Assembly: GCF_037646705.1 (NCBI RefSeq)
Contig: NZ_JBBHER010000010.1
Span: forward strand, 62,001-126,000
Length of the DNA stretch: 64,000 nt
Direction: 5' to 3'
Origin: Pikeienuella litoralis
GTDB lineage: Bacteria > Pseudomonadota > Alphaproteobacteria > Rhodobacterales > Rhodobacteraceae
The notes beneath the pieces are model-generated. The model did no database searches, was not told where the DNA came from, and worked only from the letters and a program-made list of their open reading frames with translations. This document shows, piece after piece, positions 25,748 through 34,101 of the stretch. Every line of letters starts with the position of its first letter. Position 1 is the first letter of the stretch. The translations under genes and the position numbers were made by a program.

Positions 25748-26306
25748 AGCCGGACGTCGATCACACCCGATCCTCGCTTCGTCCGGTCCGGGGCGCGCCG
25801 GGACTGCGACAGCAGTGCGGCCGTTACCGAACCGGGCACGCCTGAAACCTCCTCGCCTACGTTATCAAGCCCCCTGTCCCACAGGAAGAGTCGATAGACC
25901 TGGTCCATGCGCCCATCGCCAAGCGTGCCAACTCGCACGGCGTATGAAATGATCTGGCGGCGCCAGCCTGCGATGGATTTGCCCCAAGCGTTCAACTCGT
26001 CCCAAATGGTGGCTTGCGGTCCGGTCAGCCGAGGTCGGGCTGGATGGCGAATATGACGGCGTGAAGCGGAAGTACGTTTGGAGGGAGCCGAAAGGCCGTT
26101 CTGAGCCCTTTTCGGCAAGAGGGGTGTTTACAAGCGCGCCACTTTCGGCGTCGAAAGACACCAAGGCCCTCATCGTTCCGTTGTTCGATCTGCATTTTCA
26201 TTCCGCATCCATGCCTTTCGATCCGGTGAAAGCATGCTCGGAGAGATATTCCGGATTTTCGAACATTCAGAGTCAGCATCGCCTCAGAGCCGCGCAACAC
26301 GGCTCT
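25748..26306. other. Gap of 559 bp with decayed coding sequence
   Basis: No intact gene is supported between recombinase 2 and the PrtN-like gene. The minus strand from about 26034 to 25846 reads TGPQATIWDELNAWGKSIAG and WRRQIISYAVRVGTLGDG, RMDQVYRLFLWDR, a convincing protein fragment with normal codon use but without a start codon. Frames upstream (26025-26300) look like an earlier part shifted by one base. I do not recognise the family. It is probably a dead gene. Confidence 0.35.
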
Positions 26307-26561
26307 TCAACGCCAGAGCTTCTTGAATTCTTCCTGAGCCTCCGCATGACGGAGATCGATCAGCGCGGCCAGATCGGTCAAATGGACGTGGCGCTGAGCC
26401 TTCTGGCTGTCGTCAAGTCTGAAATACGGGAGGCGAATGACGCCTTCATCTATCTTCTGTATCAGGGTGTCGACCCTCATCTTGAAGAAAGGCGTGATGG
26501 CCTCCAGAGGCGCGATGGGCAGGCCATCGAAATGGGCGGTCAGCATTTGCATTGTGGTCAC
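26307..26561 (-). CDS. PrtN-like (pyocin activator family) protein
   Basis: An 84-residue protein reading through LTAHFDGLPIAPLEAITPFF, then LIQKIDEGVIRLPYFRLDDS and QKAQRHVHLTDLAALID. The pattern of a Gly-Lys-Pro-like entry, IRLPxxRLxDSQKxxxxVHLxDLAxxID, is that of the PrtN/pyocin activator family. The start is a GTG at 26561 with GGAAGGA 8 bases ahead. Members of this family are common beside integrases of dusA-integrated elements, where they may control integrase or cargo. It is the gene immediately 3' of the integrase, on the same strand. Confidence 0.7.
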   Translation of the reverse strand: MTTMQMLTAHFDGLPIAPLEAITPFFKMRVDTLIQKIDEGVIRLPYFRLDDSQKAQRHVHLTDLAALIDLRHAEAQEEFKKLWR

Positions 26562-26659
26562 TTGATCTATCCTTCCCGGTGCTTTGAAGGAGATCGGTTC
26601 GTTCTGTGAGCGGCGGAAAAGAAAATATCTCGCCCATCGAAATTTATTTCCGCGGCGGA

Positions 26660-26691
26660 TTGGACGGCCGGACCAGCGGTCGGCCGTCCAA
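26660..26691 (-). terminator. Hairpin after the integrase gene
   Basis: TTGGACGGCCG (26660-26670) pairs exactly with CGGCCGTCCAA (26681-26691) around a 10-base loop. It begins 5 bases after the integrase stop codon. No T run follows on the minus strand, so it may be a weak or factor-dependent terminator or an mRNA-stabilising hairpin. Confidence 0.5.
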
Positions 26692-26696
26692 CCATA

Positions 26697-27974
26697 TCAA
26701 CGCGATCGTCCAATCGCGGAAGCCGGTTTGGAAGCGAGCGTCAGATCGCCGGCGATGACCGCCTCCAGCCATACCCAGCTCGCGAAGCGATCTCCGACCT
26801 TTTCGACATGCTCGTATCGCTCCAGGCATGCGGCGGATGCATGGCCCGAGATCTTGCTGACGAACGGCGCCGTTTTCTCCATCTCGAACTGCCTCGTGAT
26901 GGCCTCGTGTCTGAGATCATGGAAACGAAGATCGGCCACATTCGCGCGATTCCGATGCCGCCGGAAGGCTGCGCCAACCGAGCGAGGGTTGAAGGGGAAG
27001 ATGAACTCCGAAACCCGCGGCATTGACAGGATGATGCGCAACGCCTCGGGCGGCAGCGCGCACCAGACGTCATTGGTTCGTTTCTTCCGGGGATGCTTCA
27101 TCTGCCGAACAAGAATCCTGGATCCGTCGATCCGCAGGTCATCCCATCGCAAACGACAAATCTCACCCAACCGGCGGGATGAGAAAACCGCGAAGGCGAT
27201 GATCGTGGCCACTGGAATCTTCTGTCTCGGGTTCTCGGCGATTTTCGCGAGGATGCTCCCGAGCTCCGCGGGAGAAACGCGGCGCGTGCGGGCTTCGGAT
27301 TTCGCAAGGATTTCATCCTCCCACATGATCGCCATGGCGTTCTCGGCGATGCCGGCGGGCAGGTGTTCTCCGCGCCTGGCCCCCCATTTCAGAGTGGCGA
27401 CAAGCATGGTGAGATAGCCGGTCGCGGTTTGCGGGAGCATGTCTTCACTCAGCAACTCGTCTACGACGTCAAAGAAATCCTGCATGGTCAGCGCCGAGAT
27501 CCGCTTCTTTCCGATTTCACGGCCTCTGAGATTTTTCAGATTTGCTATTGTGGTGCGACCCAGGTGCCGATGCGTCTCGAGCCGGCGCTCGATGACCTCG
27601 CCAACCGTGGAGCCGGTGACCTGTCGCGTTGGAAATCCGTAGAGTTCAATCTCTGCGAATTTTTTGTCCCGCCACTTTTTGGCCACCCTCATCGACCTGA
27701 AGGTCTGGCAAAGACTGTGGAGCTTGCCGTCAATCTTGCCACGGATCTGGACCCGATAACGAATGGCCCCGTTTCGGTCGACCCGCTCCGTAATGTTCGG
27801 CTCCCCGTCGCGTCTGCTTTTCTCCCCCCGGTTGGATTTCGTTTGCTTGGAGGAGAAGATCTCAACCTCGCGATCCGCGGATGATGTCGATGGCTGGCGC
27901 GAAACGGCTATATCGATCTGCGCAGGCGCATGCGGCTCGGCGTTTGCAGGGTGGTTCTGATGTTCAGTGTTCAT
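26697..27974 (-). CDS. dusA-type site-specific tyrosine integrase
   Basis: A 425-residue tyrosine integrase that can be expected to move the island between attL and attR. Catalytic residues: Arg268 in FSSRRLGEICRLRWDD, Lys293 in QMKHPRKK, His352 and Arg355 in FHDLRHEAITRQ, His378 in ISGHAS, Tyr387 in ERYEHV. The first 60 residues are a low-complexity N-terminal arm; the same start is retained in the relic at 3386, which supports the ATG at 27974 with GAGG ahead of it. The gene lies next to attR and diverges from dusA. It is apparently intact. Confidence 0.88.
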   Translation of the reverse strand: MNTEHQNHPANAEPHAPAQIDIAVSRQPSTSSADREVEIFSSKQTKSNRGEKSRRDGEPNITERVDRNGAIRYRVQIRGKIDGKLHSLCQTFRSMRVAKKWRDKKFAEIELYGFPTRQVTGSTVGEVIERRLETHRHLGRTTIANLKNLRGREIGKKRISALTMQDFFDVVDELLSEDMLPQTATGYLTMLVATLKWGARRGEHLPAGIAENAMAIMWEDEILAKSEARTRRVSPAELGSILAKIAENPRQKIPVATIIAFAVFSSRRLGEICRLRWDDLRIDGSRILVRQMKHPRKKRTNDVWCALPPEALRIILSMPRVSEFIFPFNPRSVGAAFRRHRNRANVADLRFHDLRHEAITRQFEMEKTAPFVSKISGHASAACLERYEHVEKVGDRFASWVWLEAVIAGDLTLASKPASAIGRSR

Positions 27975-28238
27975 TATATACCTCGTAATTCCGTTCTATC
28001 GGGGAGCTGCGTTCGTTTTTCAGGACACAGAAATCCGCCGCGTGATTTTTTCGGGAGTTCGAGGGGTGGGGCGCGCGCGCGGCGCGGAAATGTTCTCAGA
28101 ACCGACTGTGCTACCCGGTAGCACGAGCCATCCGGAAACCCGGAGAAACCGGGGAAAACCTGAGGAAATACCCGGGGCGCGCTACACGCATCACCCCGGA
28201 AACAATGGGTTAAGATATTGAGATTGCAGACTGAAATG
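27975..28238. promoter_or_regulatory. Shared upstream region of integrase and dusA, provided by the island
   Basis: This 264-base region sits between the divergent integrase and the att core in dusA. It is homologous to 3387-3543 at the left side of the island, apart from an additional stretch of roughly 115 bases (about 28070-28180) that is missing on the left. It must contain the promoters of both genes and the arm sites of the integrase. The segment around 28108-28130 contains a small palindrome GTGCTACCCGGTAGCAC. Confidence 0.6.
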
Positions 28239-29222
28239 GCGGCCCGCCTGAGCGTGGCCCCGATGATGGACTGGACCGACCGGCATTGCCGGTTCTTCCA
28301 TCGCGTGCTGTCGCGCCGCGCGGTGCTTTACACCGAGATGGTGACGGCGGCGGCGGTCGCGCATGGGGATCGGGAGCGGCTGCTGGGGTTTTCGCCGGAG
28401 GAGGCGCCGGTCGCGCTCCAGCTTGGCGGCTCGGAGCCGGCCTTGCTGGCGACGGCGGTGCGGGCGGCGTTGGAGTTCGGCTATCGGGAGATCAATCTCA
28501 ATGTCGGCTGCCCGTCCGACCGGGTGCGCTCCGGCGCTTTCGGCGCCTGCCTGATGCGCGCGCCGGATCTGGTCGCGTCCTGCGTCGGCGCGATGATCGA
28601 GGCCGCGGAGGGGCGCGCCGAGATCACGGTCAAATGCCGGATCGGGGTCGACGAGCAGAACCCGGAGGAGGTTCTCCCCGATTTTCTCGACCGGGTCTCC
28701 GCGGCCGGCGCGCGCCATTTCGCGGTGCATGCGCGCAAGGCCTGGCTCGACGGGCTGAGCCCGAAGGAGAACCGCGAGATTCCGCCGCTGGACTACGCCG
28801 TCGTGCGGAAGATGCGGCGCGCGCGCCCCGACCTCTCGTTCGCGATCAACGGCGGCGTCGGCTCGCTCGACGCGGCGGAGGCGTTTCTCGAAGAGGGCTT
28901 CGACGAAGTGATGATCGGCCGCGCCGCCTATCAGGACCCGTCCGCGATCCTGCTCGACGCCGACCGGCGGATCTTCGGCGAGACGCGGCGCCTCACCGCC
29001 GAGGACGCGGTCCGACGCATGTTGCCTTATATCGAGCGGGAGCTTATCGCCGGAGTGCGGCTCAACCAGATCACGCGGCACATGCTGTCGTTGTTTCAGG
29101 GTCGCCCCGGCGCGCGGCGCTGGCGGCGGATCCTCTCCGAAGGGGCGCATCGTCCGGGGGCGGGGCCGGAACTGGTCGAGGAGGCGCTCGGCGCCGTGGA
29201 GCCCGCCGAAGCGGCGGCCTGA
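28218..29222 (+). CDS. dusA: tRNA-dihydrouridine(20/20a) synthase DusA
   Basis: A 334-residue flavoprotein that reduces U20/U20a of tRNA. RLSVAPMMDWTDRHCRFFHR, then YTEMVTAAAVAHGD, LNVGCPSDRV with the catalytic Cys, HARKAWLDGLSPKENRE and the FMN phosphate site INGGV...VMIGRAAYQDP match E. coli DusA throughout. The start is doubtful: TTG at 28218 keeps the frame shared with the fragment at 3523, while an ATG at 28236 would be 6 codons shorter; neither has a strong ribosome binding site. The promoter and the first codons come from the island. The gene appears functional. Confidence 0.93.
   Translation: MRLQTEMAARLSVAPMMDWTDRHCRFFHRVLSRRAVLYTEMVTAAAVAHGDRERLLGFSPEEAPVALQLGGSEPALLATAVRAALEFGYREINLNVGCPSDRVRSGAFGACLMRAPDLVASCVGAMIEAAEGRAEITVKCRIGVDEQNPEEVLPDFLDRVSAAGARHFAVHARKAWLDGLSPKENREIPPLDYAVVRKMRRARPDLSFAINGGVGSLDAAEAFLEEGFDEVMIGRAAYQDPSAILLDADRRIFGETRRLTAEDAVRRMLPYIERELIAGVRLNQITRHMLSLFQGRPGARRWRRILSEGAHRPGAGPELVEEALGAVEPAEAAA
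28239..28272. repeat. attR: right copy of 34-bp direct repeat in dusA
   Basis: Identical over 34 bases to 3544-3577. It overlies codons 8-18 of the dusA frame counted from the TTG at 28218, so integration cuts the gene at its 5' end and the element brings replacement first codons. The match ends at 28272, after which this copy continues as intact dusA. Confidence 0.85.
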
Positions 29223-29232
29223 TGAGGGTGAT

Positions 29233-30060
29233 ATGGATCTGACATTCGCGGACATGGCGCTGCTGCTCGCCTTCCTGCTCGCCGTCGGCGTTTTCGCCGG
29301 CGTCCTCGCCGGGCTTCTCGGAGTCGGCGGCGGCATCGTCATCGTGCCGTCGCTGTTTTACGTCTTCATCGCGCTCGATTATCCGCCGGAGACGCTGATG
29401 CATGTCTGCGTCGCCACCTCGCTGGCGACCATCGTGCTGACCTCGATGCGCTCGGTGCTCGCCCATCACCGGAAGGGGGCGGTGGACTGGCCGCTCCTGC
29501 GGGGCTGGGCGCCCTGGATCGCGCTCGGCGCGGTGCTCGCGGTTCTGGTCGCGGACCGGCTGAAAAGCGGGTCGCTGATGGTGGTGTTCGGCGGCGTCGC
29601 GTTCATCGTCGCGCTCCACATGGCGTTCGGGCGGAGCGCGTGGCGCCTGGCCGACGCGCCGCCGACCGGCGCGGCCCGGGCCGGAGTCGCGACCTCGGTC
29701 GGGTTTCTCTCGGTGCTGATGGGGATCGGCGGCGGAACCTTCGGCGTGCCGCTGCTCACGCTCTTCAATCTCGCGGTGCACCGCGCGGTGGCGACGGCGG
29801 CGGGGTTCGGGCTGATCATCGCCATCCCCTCGACCATCGGCTTCATCGCCTCCGGGTGGGACGCGCCGAACCTGCCGCCCTTCACGCTCGGCTATGTCAG
29901 CATGCCCGCCTTCGCGATCATCGTGCCGATGACGGTGCTTTGCGCGCCATACGGCGTGAAGCTGGCGCATTCGATGAACCCGCGCCCGCTCCGCCTGCTG
30001 TTCGCGTTCTTCCTCGCGGCGACGGCGCTGAACATGCTCCGCAAGGCGGTCTACGGCTGA
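29233..30060 (+). CDS. TauE/SafE family sulfite/anion exporter
   Basis: A 275-residue membrane protein with about eight hydrophobic helices. Two repeats typical of the family can be seen: GVFAGVLAGLLGVGGGIVIV near 20 and GFLSVLMGIGGGTFGVPLL near 155. CVATSLATIV and IAIPSTIG are the matching second halves. These proteins export sulfite, sulfoacetate or similar anions. It starts 11 bases after dusA and may be co-transcribed with it. Substrate is unknown. Confidence 0.85.
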   Translation: MDLTFADMALLLAFLLAVGVFAGVLAGLLGVGGGIVIVPSLFYVFIALDYPPETLMHVCVATSLATIVLTSMRSVLAHHRKGAVDWPLLRGWAPWIALGAVLAVLVADRLKSGSLMVVFGGVAFIVALHMAFGRSAWRLADAPPTGAARAGVATSVGFLSVLMGIGGGTFGVPLLTLFNLAVHRAVATAAGFGLIIAIPSTIGFIASGWDAPNLPPFTLGYVSMPAFAIIVPMTVLCAPYGVKLAHSMNPRPLRLLFAFFLAATALNMLRKAVYG

Positions 30061-30072
30061 CGGCGCCGGCGG

Positions 30073-30762
30073 TCAGTTCCTGAGGATCAGCCGGTCGCCG
30101 CGAAAGCTGGTCTCCGCCAGCCGGCCGAGAAAGCTCATGCCGAGCAGCGAGGTTCCGACCTTGCCCTCCGCCGCCACCGCCGCGCGGACCCGCGAGAGGC
30201 CGACCGGGCCGATGGAGACATGCTCCAGCGTGATCGGGGCGACGAAGGTGCGGCCGTTCGCGGTCGTCACCGGCTGCGTGAAGGCGAGCCGCTCCGGCTC
30301 GAGGCCGACCGCGGCGGCGTCCTCGTATGAAAGCAGCACGATCGACGCCCCGGTGTCGACAAGCATGTCGACCGCGGCGCCGTTCACCCGCGCCGAGGCG
30401 CGGAAATGCCCGTCGCGGGTCTTGCGCAACTCCGCCTCTCCCGCGGCGTTCAGGATGGCGACGGTCGGGCTGATCTCGCCGCGAACGCGGTCGACCACGG
30501 CGCGCGCCTCCTCCCGGAAGGAATAGACGACCAGAAGCGCGGCGAAGGCCGCGAACCAGCCCGCCGCCATCAGCGCGGCGCGCCCGAGCCGGACTCGCCG
30601 CCGCCGCCGAAAACCGAAAAAGAGAATCAACGCCAGAAAGAGAAGCAGATAGATCAGGCTCCCGGCCGCGTTCTCCTCGCGGAGCGCGCCGGGAAAGGCC
30701 GCATCCAGTCGCATGACGATGACCGCGGCCAGCGCGGCCGCGACGACAGGCCAGAACAGCAT
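30073..30762 (-). CDS. Membrane-anchored clan AA aspartic protease (TIGR02281-like, retropepsin fold)
   Basis: About 229 residues. Three hydrophobic segments (residues 1-20, 30-50, 62-82) are followed by a periplasmic domain with the single aspartic protease motif MLVDTGASIVLLS near 145 and LLGMSFLGRL near 205. The layout, DGHFRASARVNG...VDTGAS, is that of the TIGR02281 family found in alphaproteobacteria. GAAGG 8 bases ahead supports the ATG at 30762. It converges with the TauE gene with only 12 bases between stops. Confidence 0.85.
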   Translation of the reverse strand: MLFWPVVAAALAAVIVMRLDAAFPGALREENAAGSLIYLLLFLALILFFGFRRRRRVRLGRAALMAAGWFAAFAALLVVYSFREEARAVVDRVRGEISPTVAILNAAGEAELRKTRDGHFRASARVNGAAVDMLVDTGASIVLLSYEDAAAVGLEPERLAFTQPVTTANGRTFVAPITLEHVSIGPVGLSRVRAAVAAEGKVGTSLLGMSFLGRLAETSFRGDRLILRN

Positions 30763-30858
30763 CAGCGCGCCTTCACCGCTTGGTCCACTTCGCCCCAGCA
30801 TGGCCCCGAAAGCGGCCTGAGCGCCAGCCCTCGCGCGCGCTCATTCCCGCCGCCGCCG

Positions 30859-32214
30859 CTAACTCAGCGCCCGCGGCAGCCAGAGCGTGAGCGCGGGGAA
30901 CAGGATGAGGATCCCGACCCGGATCAGCTCCGCCCCGAAAAACGGCGTCACCCCCTTGAAGGTCTCGATCATCGGCGTGTCCTTCGCCATCGCCGAGATC
31001 ACGAACACGTTCATGCCCACCGGCGGCGTGATCAGGCCGAGTTCGACCACGATCAGCGCCAGAACGCCGAACCAGATCTTCAGATCCTCGGTCGACATCC
31101 CGAATCCCGCGCCCTCCGCCCCCTGATAGACGCCGCCGTTGATCTCCATCAGCACCGGCCAGAAGAACGGGATGACCAGAAGGATCATCGAGAGGCTGTC
31201 CATCAGGCAGCCGAGCAGGATCAGCGCGAGCAGCAGGATCATCAGCACCAGCATCGGCGCCATGTCCGCGTTGAGGATCCATTCCGCCGTCGCCTGCGGC
31301 AGCCCGATGCGCGACATGAAGATCTTCATCAGCTCCGCGCCGAGCAGGATCAGATAGATCATGCCCGTGGTGCCCGCGGTCTCCTTCAGCGCGCCGCAGA
31401 GCGCGCGAAACCCGATCTCGCCGCGGAGGCCGCCATAGATCCAGACCAGAAACACCCCGACCGCCGCCGCCGGGGTCGGGTTGAAGAACCCGGCGTAGAG
31501 CCCGCCGATGACGATGCCGAAAATCACCAGAATCGGGATCATCCCGGTGGTCGCGGAGATGAACTCCGCCCGGTCCGCCGCGCCGCCTTTCGGCCCCGCC
31601 TCCGGCCGGATCGCGACATAAACCGCGATCGTCAGCAGGAAAAGCACGACCGCCATCAGCCCCGGGATGAGCGCGGCCGCGAACATCGTCACGATGTTGG
31701 CCTCGACGATGATCGCATAGATGATCAGCACCACCGAGGGCGGAATCAGGATGCCGAGCACCCCGCCCGCCGCCAGCGACCCGGTCGCCAGCGCCCCGGA
31801 ATAATTGTAGCGCCGCAATTCCGGCAGCGCGACGCGGCCCATGGTGGACGCGGTCGCGAGCGAGGAGCCGCAGACCGAGCCGAACCCCGCGCAGGCCGCG
31901 ATCGCCGCCATCGCGGTTCCGCCCCGCAGCCAGCCGAGCCAGGCGTTCGCGCCGCGAAACAGCGCCTGGCTGAGCCCCGCCTTCGAGGCCAGCGCGCCCA
32001 TCAGCACGAACATCGGCACGACGGAAAGATCGTAGATCGCGAACTGGCCGTAGGCGAGCGTCTTCAGCTGGCTCATCATCAGCGCCGGCCCGTTCAGCGC
32101 CGTGACGCCGACGCCGCCGACCAGGATCATCGCATAGGCGATCGGCATCCGGATCGCGATCAGCGCGATCAGAACCGCCAGCCCGCCGAACCCGAGCAGG
32201 AGCGCCTCGCTCAC
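30859..32214 (-). CDS. dctM: TRAP transporter large permease DctM
   Basis: A 451-residue protein with about 12 hydrophobic helices, the substrate-translocating subunit of a TRAP uptake system driven by sodium or proton gradient. Family motifs include SVVPMFVLMGALASKAGLSQ, the substrate region GSVCGSSLATASTMG and VLGILIPPSVVLIIYAII. Its ATG overlaps the dctQ stop at 32211-32214. Together with dctQ and dctP it forms a complete operon. Confidence 0.93.
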   Translation of the reverse strand: MSEALLLGFGGLAVLIALIAIRMPIAYAMILVGGVGVTALNGPALMMSQLKTLAYGQFAIYDLSVVPMFVLMGALASKAGLSQALFRGANAWLGWLRGGTAMAAIAACAGFGSVCGSSLATASTMGRVALPELRRYNYSGALATGSLAAGGVLGILIPPSVVLIIYAIIVEANIVTMFAAALIPGLMAVVLFLLTIAVYVAIRPEAGPKGGAADRAEFISATTGMIPILVIFGIVIGGLYAGFFNPTPAAAVGVFLVWIYGGLRGEIGFRALCGALKETAGTTGMIYLILLGAELMKIFMSRIGLPQATAEWILNADMAPMLVLMILLLALILLGCLMDSLSMILLVIPFFWPVLMEINGGVYQGAEGAGFGMSTEDLKIWFGVLALIVVELGLITPPVGMNVFVISAMAKDTPMIETFKGVTPFFGAELIRVGILILFPALTLWLPRALS

Positions 32215-32726
32215 CGGCGCGCCCCCGCCGCCCGGCCGGCCTCCCCGAGCGTGATCAGCGCCGCCGCCATCAGGAGCGCGAGCGAGATCAGGATCGGGAC
32301 GAACGCGGCCCAGATCGGAAACTGCACGATCGCCGTCATGTAGCCGTATTCGCGCTGGCTCAGCATGCCCTCATACATCCGCCAGAGCAGCAGCGCCGCG
32401 AACAGCAGCGCCGCCGTCGAGGCCGCCAGCTTGAAGATGGCGACCCAGCGGGGCGAGGCCCGCGCGGTGAAGATATCCGCGGTGACGTTGGAATCGGTAA
32501 GCTGGCAATAGGGCAGGAACGTGAAGGCCGCCACCGCGACGCCCACCTCCGTCAGCTCGAAATCGCCCGGAAACGGAACCCAGACCACCCCGCCGATGAC
32601 GGAGAGCACGTTCATCAGCACCACCGCGAGCAAGAGCCCGCCCCCGAGCAGCGCCCAGAGATGAATCAGCCGCTCGGCCGCGCCGACGATCCCGGCGCGG
32701 CGGTCGAACCTGTCCTCATCCGTCAC
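32211..32726 (-). CDS. dctQ: TRAP transporter small permease DctQ
   Basis: A 171-residue membrane protein with four hydrophobic segments. GDFELTEVGVAVAAFTFLPY followed by CQLTDSNVTADIF is the conserved DctQ pattern (E...FLPxxQ...V.VDIF). It forms the scaffold of the TRAP membrane complex. Start and stop overlap with the neighbours dctP and dctM by 4 bases each. Confidence 0.9.
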   Translation of the reverse strand: MTDEDRFDRRAGIVGAAERLIHLWALLGGGLLLAVVLMNVLSVIGGVVWVPFPGDFELTEVGVAVAAFTFLPYCQLTDSNVTADIFTARASPRWVAIFKLAASTAALLFAALLLWRMYEGMLSQREYGYMTAIVQFPIWAAFVPILISLALLMAAALITLGEAGRAAGARR

Positions 32727-33760
32727 TTCGTGGAATGCTTCGCGATCAGCTCCCGCGCCTTCGCCACCAGCGCCGCGCCGTCGACGCCGGAGCCCGAGAC
32801 CTCTTCGACCCAGCGCGCGACCACCGGCTCCAGCGCCGCGTCGAAGGCCGCCGTCTCCTCCTCGGTGAGGGTGATATGCTCATTCCCCGCCTTCACCGCG
32901 AACTCGATGCCGAAATCGTCCGACGCGCGCCAGATCTCGCCGACATGCGCCCACCAGTCCGGGCCGGAGGCGTCCTTGAACGCCTTCTTGATGTCGTCCG
33001 GCAGGCCGGCCCAGCGGTCGGCGTTCATCGAGAGCTGGAAGGTCGTGTTGCCGAACCGGGCCTTCTCATAGCCTTCGATCTGATAGTCGGTCTGCTCCTG
33101 GATCTTCAGCGGCGCGATGATCTCCCAGGGGATGAGCGCGCCGTCGACCACGCCCTTCTGCAGCGCCTGCGGCAGCTCCGGCACCGGCATCGCCACCGGA
33201 ATCGCCCCCAGCGCCTCGATCGCCCAGGCCCCGGTCCGGGTCGGAATCCGCAATTTCTTGCCCTTGAGGTCGGCCGGCGAATGAACCGCGGTGTCCCGCA
33301 TGTGGATCGCCTGCCCCGCATGGACATGGAGGAACATCACCTCGACCCCGGCGTAATCCTGCCGGAGATCGTCCTCGAACATGTCGTAGAGCGCGAGATT
33401 GGTCGCCGCCGGGTCGTTCACATAGACCAGCGGCAGCTCGACCACCTCGGTCCGCGGGAAAAGCCCCGGCGTATAGCCGTTCACGGTCCAGACCAGGTCG
33501 ACGACGCCGTCCCTCACCTGGTTGATCAGCTCGGGCGGGCGCCCGCCCAGCGTCATCGCCGGATAGATCTCGATCTTGACCCGGCCGCCCGAATTCTCCT
33601 CCACCTGGCGCGCCCAGGGCTCGATCATCCCGGTCTGCGCCGGCGCCTTGGCGCCGAGAAAGTGATGCAGCTTGAAGGTGTAATCCTCGGCGCTCGCGCC
33701 GGCGGCGCCCAGAAGCGCGAAGGCCGCCGCCGCGGCCGCGGTCGTCAGTATCGATTTCAT
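32723..33760 (-). CDS. dctP: TRAP transporter periplasmic substrate-binding protein DctP
   Basis: A 345-residue secreted protein. The signal peptide MKSILTTAAAAAAFALLGAA ends near SASAE-type GASAE (24). The body contains IEIYPAMTLGGRPPELINQV, the conserved KGKKLRIPTRTGAWAIEALG block with the substrate-binding Arg, and ELPQALQKGVVDGALIPWEI. GGGAGG before the ATG at 33760 decides the start. The substrate is probably a carboxylate, but cannot be told from the sequence. Confidence 0.92.
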   Translation of the reverse strand: MKSILTTAAAAAAFALLGAAGASAEDYTFKLHHFLGAKAPAQTGMIEPWARQVEENSGGRVKIEIYPAMTLGGRPPELINQVRDGVVDLVWTVNGYTPGLFPRTEVVELPLVYVNDPAATNLALYDMFEDDLRQDYAGVEVMFLHVHAGQAIHMRDTAVHSPADLKGKKLRIPTRTGAWAIEALGAIPVAMPVPELPQALQKGVVDGALIPWEIIAPLKIQEQTDYQIEGYEKARFGNTTFQLSMNADRWAGLPDDIKKAFKDASGPDWWAHVGEIWRASDDFGIEFAVKAGNEHITLTEEETAAFDAALEPVVARWVEEVSGSGVDGAALVAKARELIAKHSTK

Positions 33761-34101
33761 CTCGGCATCCTCCCGGTGTCGTTTTTCATGTTTTCTTCGC
33801 CGTCCGCTCGTCATCCGGCGAGCGGCGGCTCGGGGCCGGTTTGCGCCGGTCCCGGCCCGCATGTCAGCACATATCCGGAGGCGCGCCGCCCGGCGCCCGC
33901 CTCCGTCGCGCGCCCCGGACTTTCCCCGTCCCCGTCCGATCCTCCTCCGATCGGTCTGAATTTGCTAACGCGGATGCGCGCGCCGATCAATCGAAATGGC
34001 CCGCGAGGGGGCGCCGCGGCGCGCCGAAGCCGGCGGCGCCGGTTGGCGGGAGCCGGAAAATCCCACTAGCCTCCGGCGGCGAGGATGCGAAGGGAGTCGC
34101 G
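33761..34101. other. Divergent intergenic region dctP / SGNH hydrolase
   Basis: A 341-base region that must hold the promoters of the TRAP operon and of the SGNH hydrolase gene. It is GC-rich with several short inverted stretches, such as CCGGCGAGCGGCGG and GGGGCCGGTTTGCGCCGGTCCC (written across 33835-33857 as CCGG-containing arms). I see no clear operator or gene. Confidence 0.4.
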
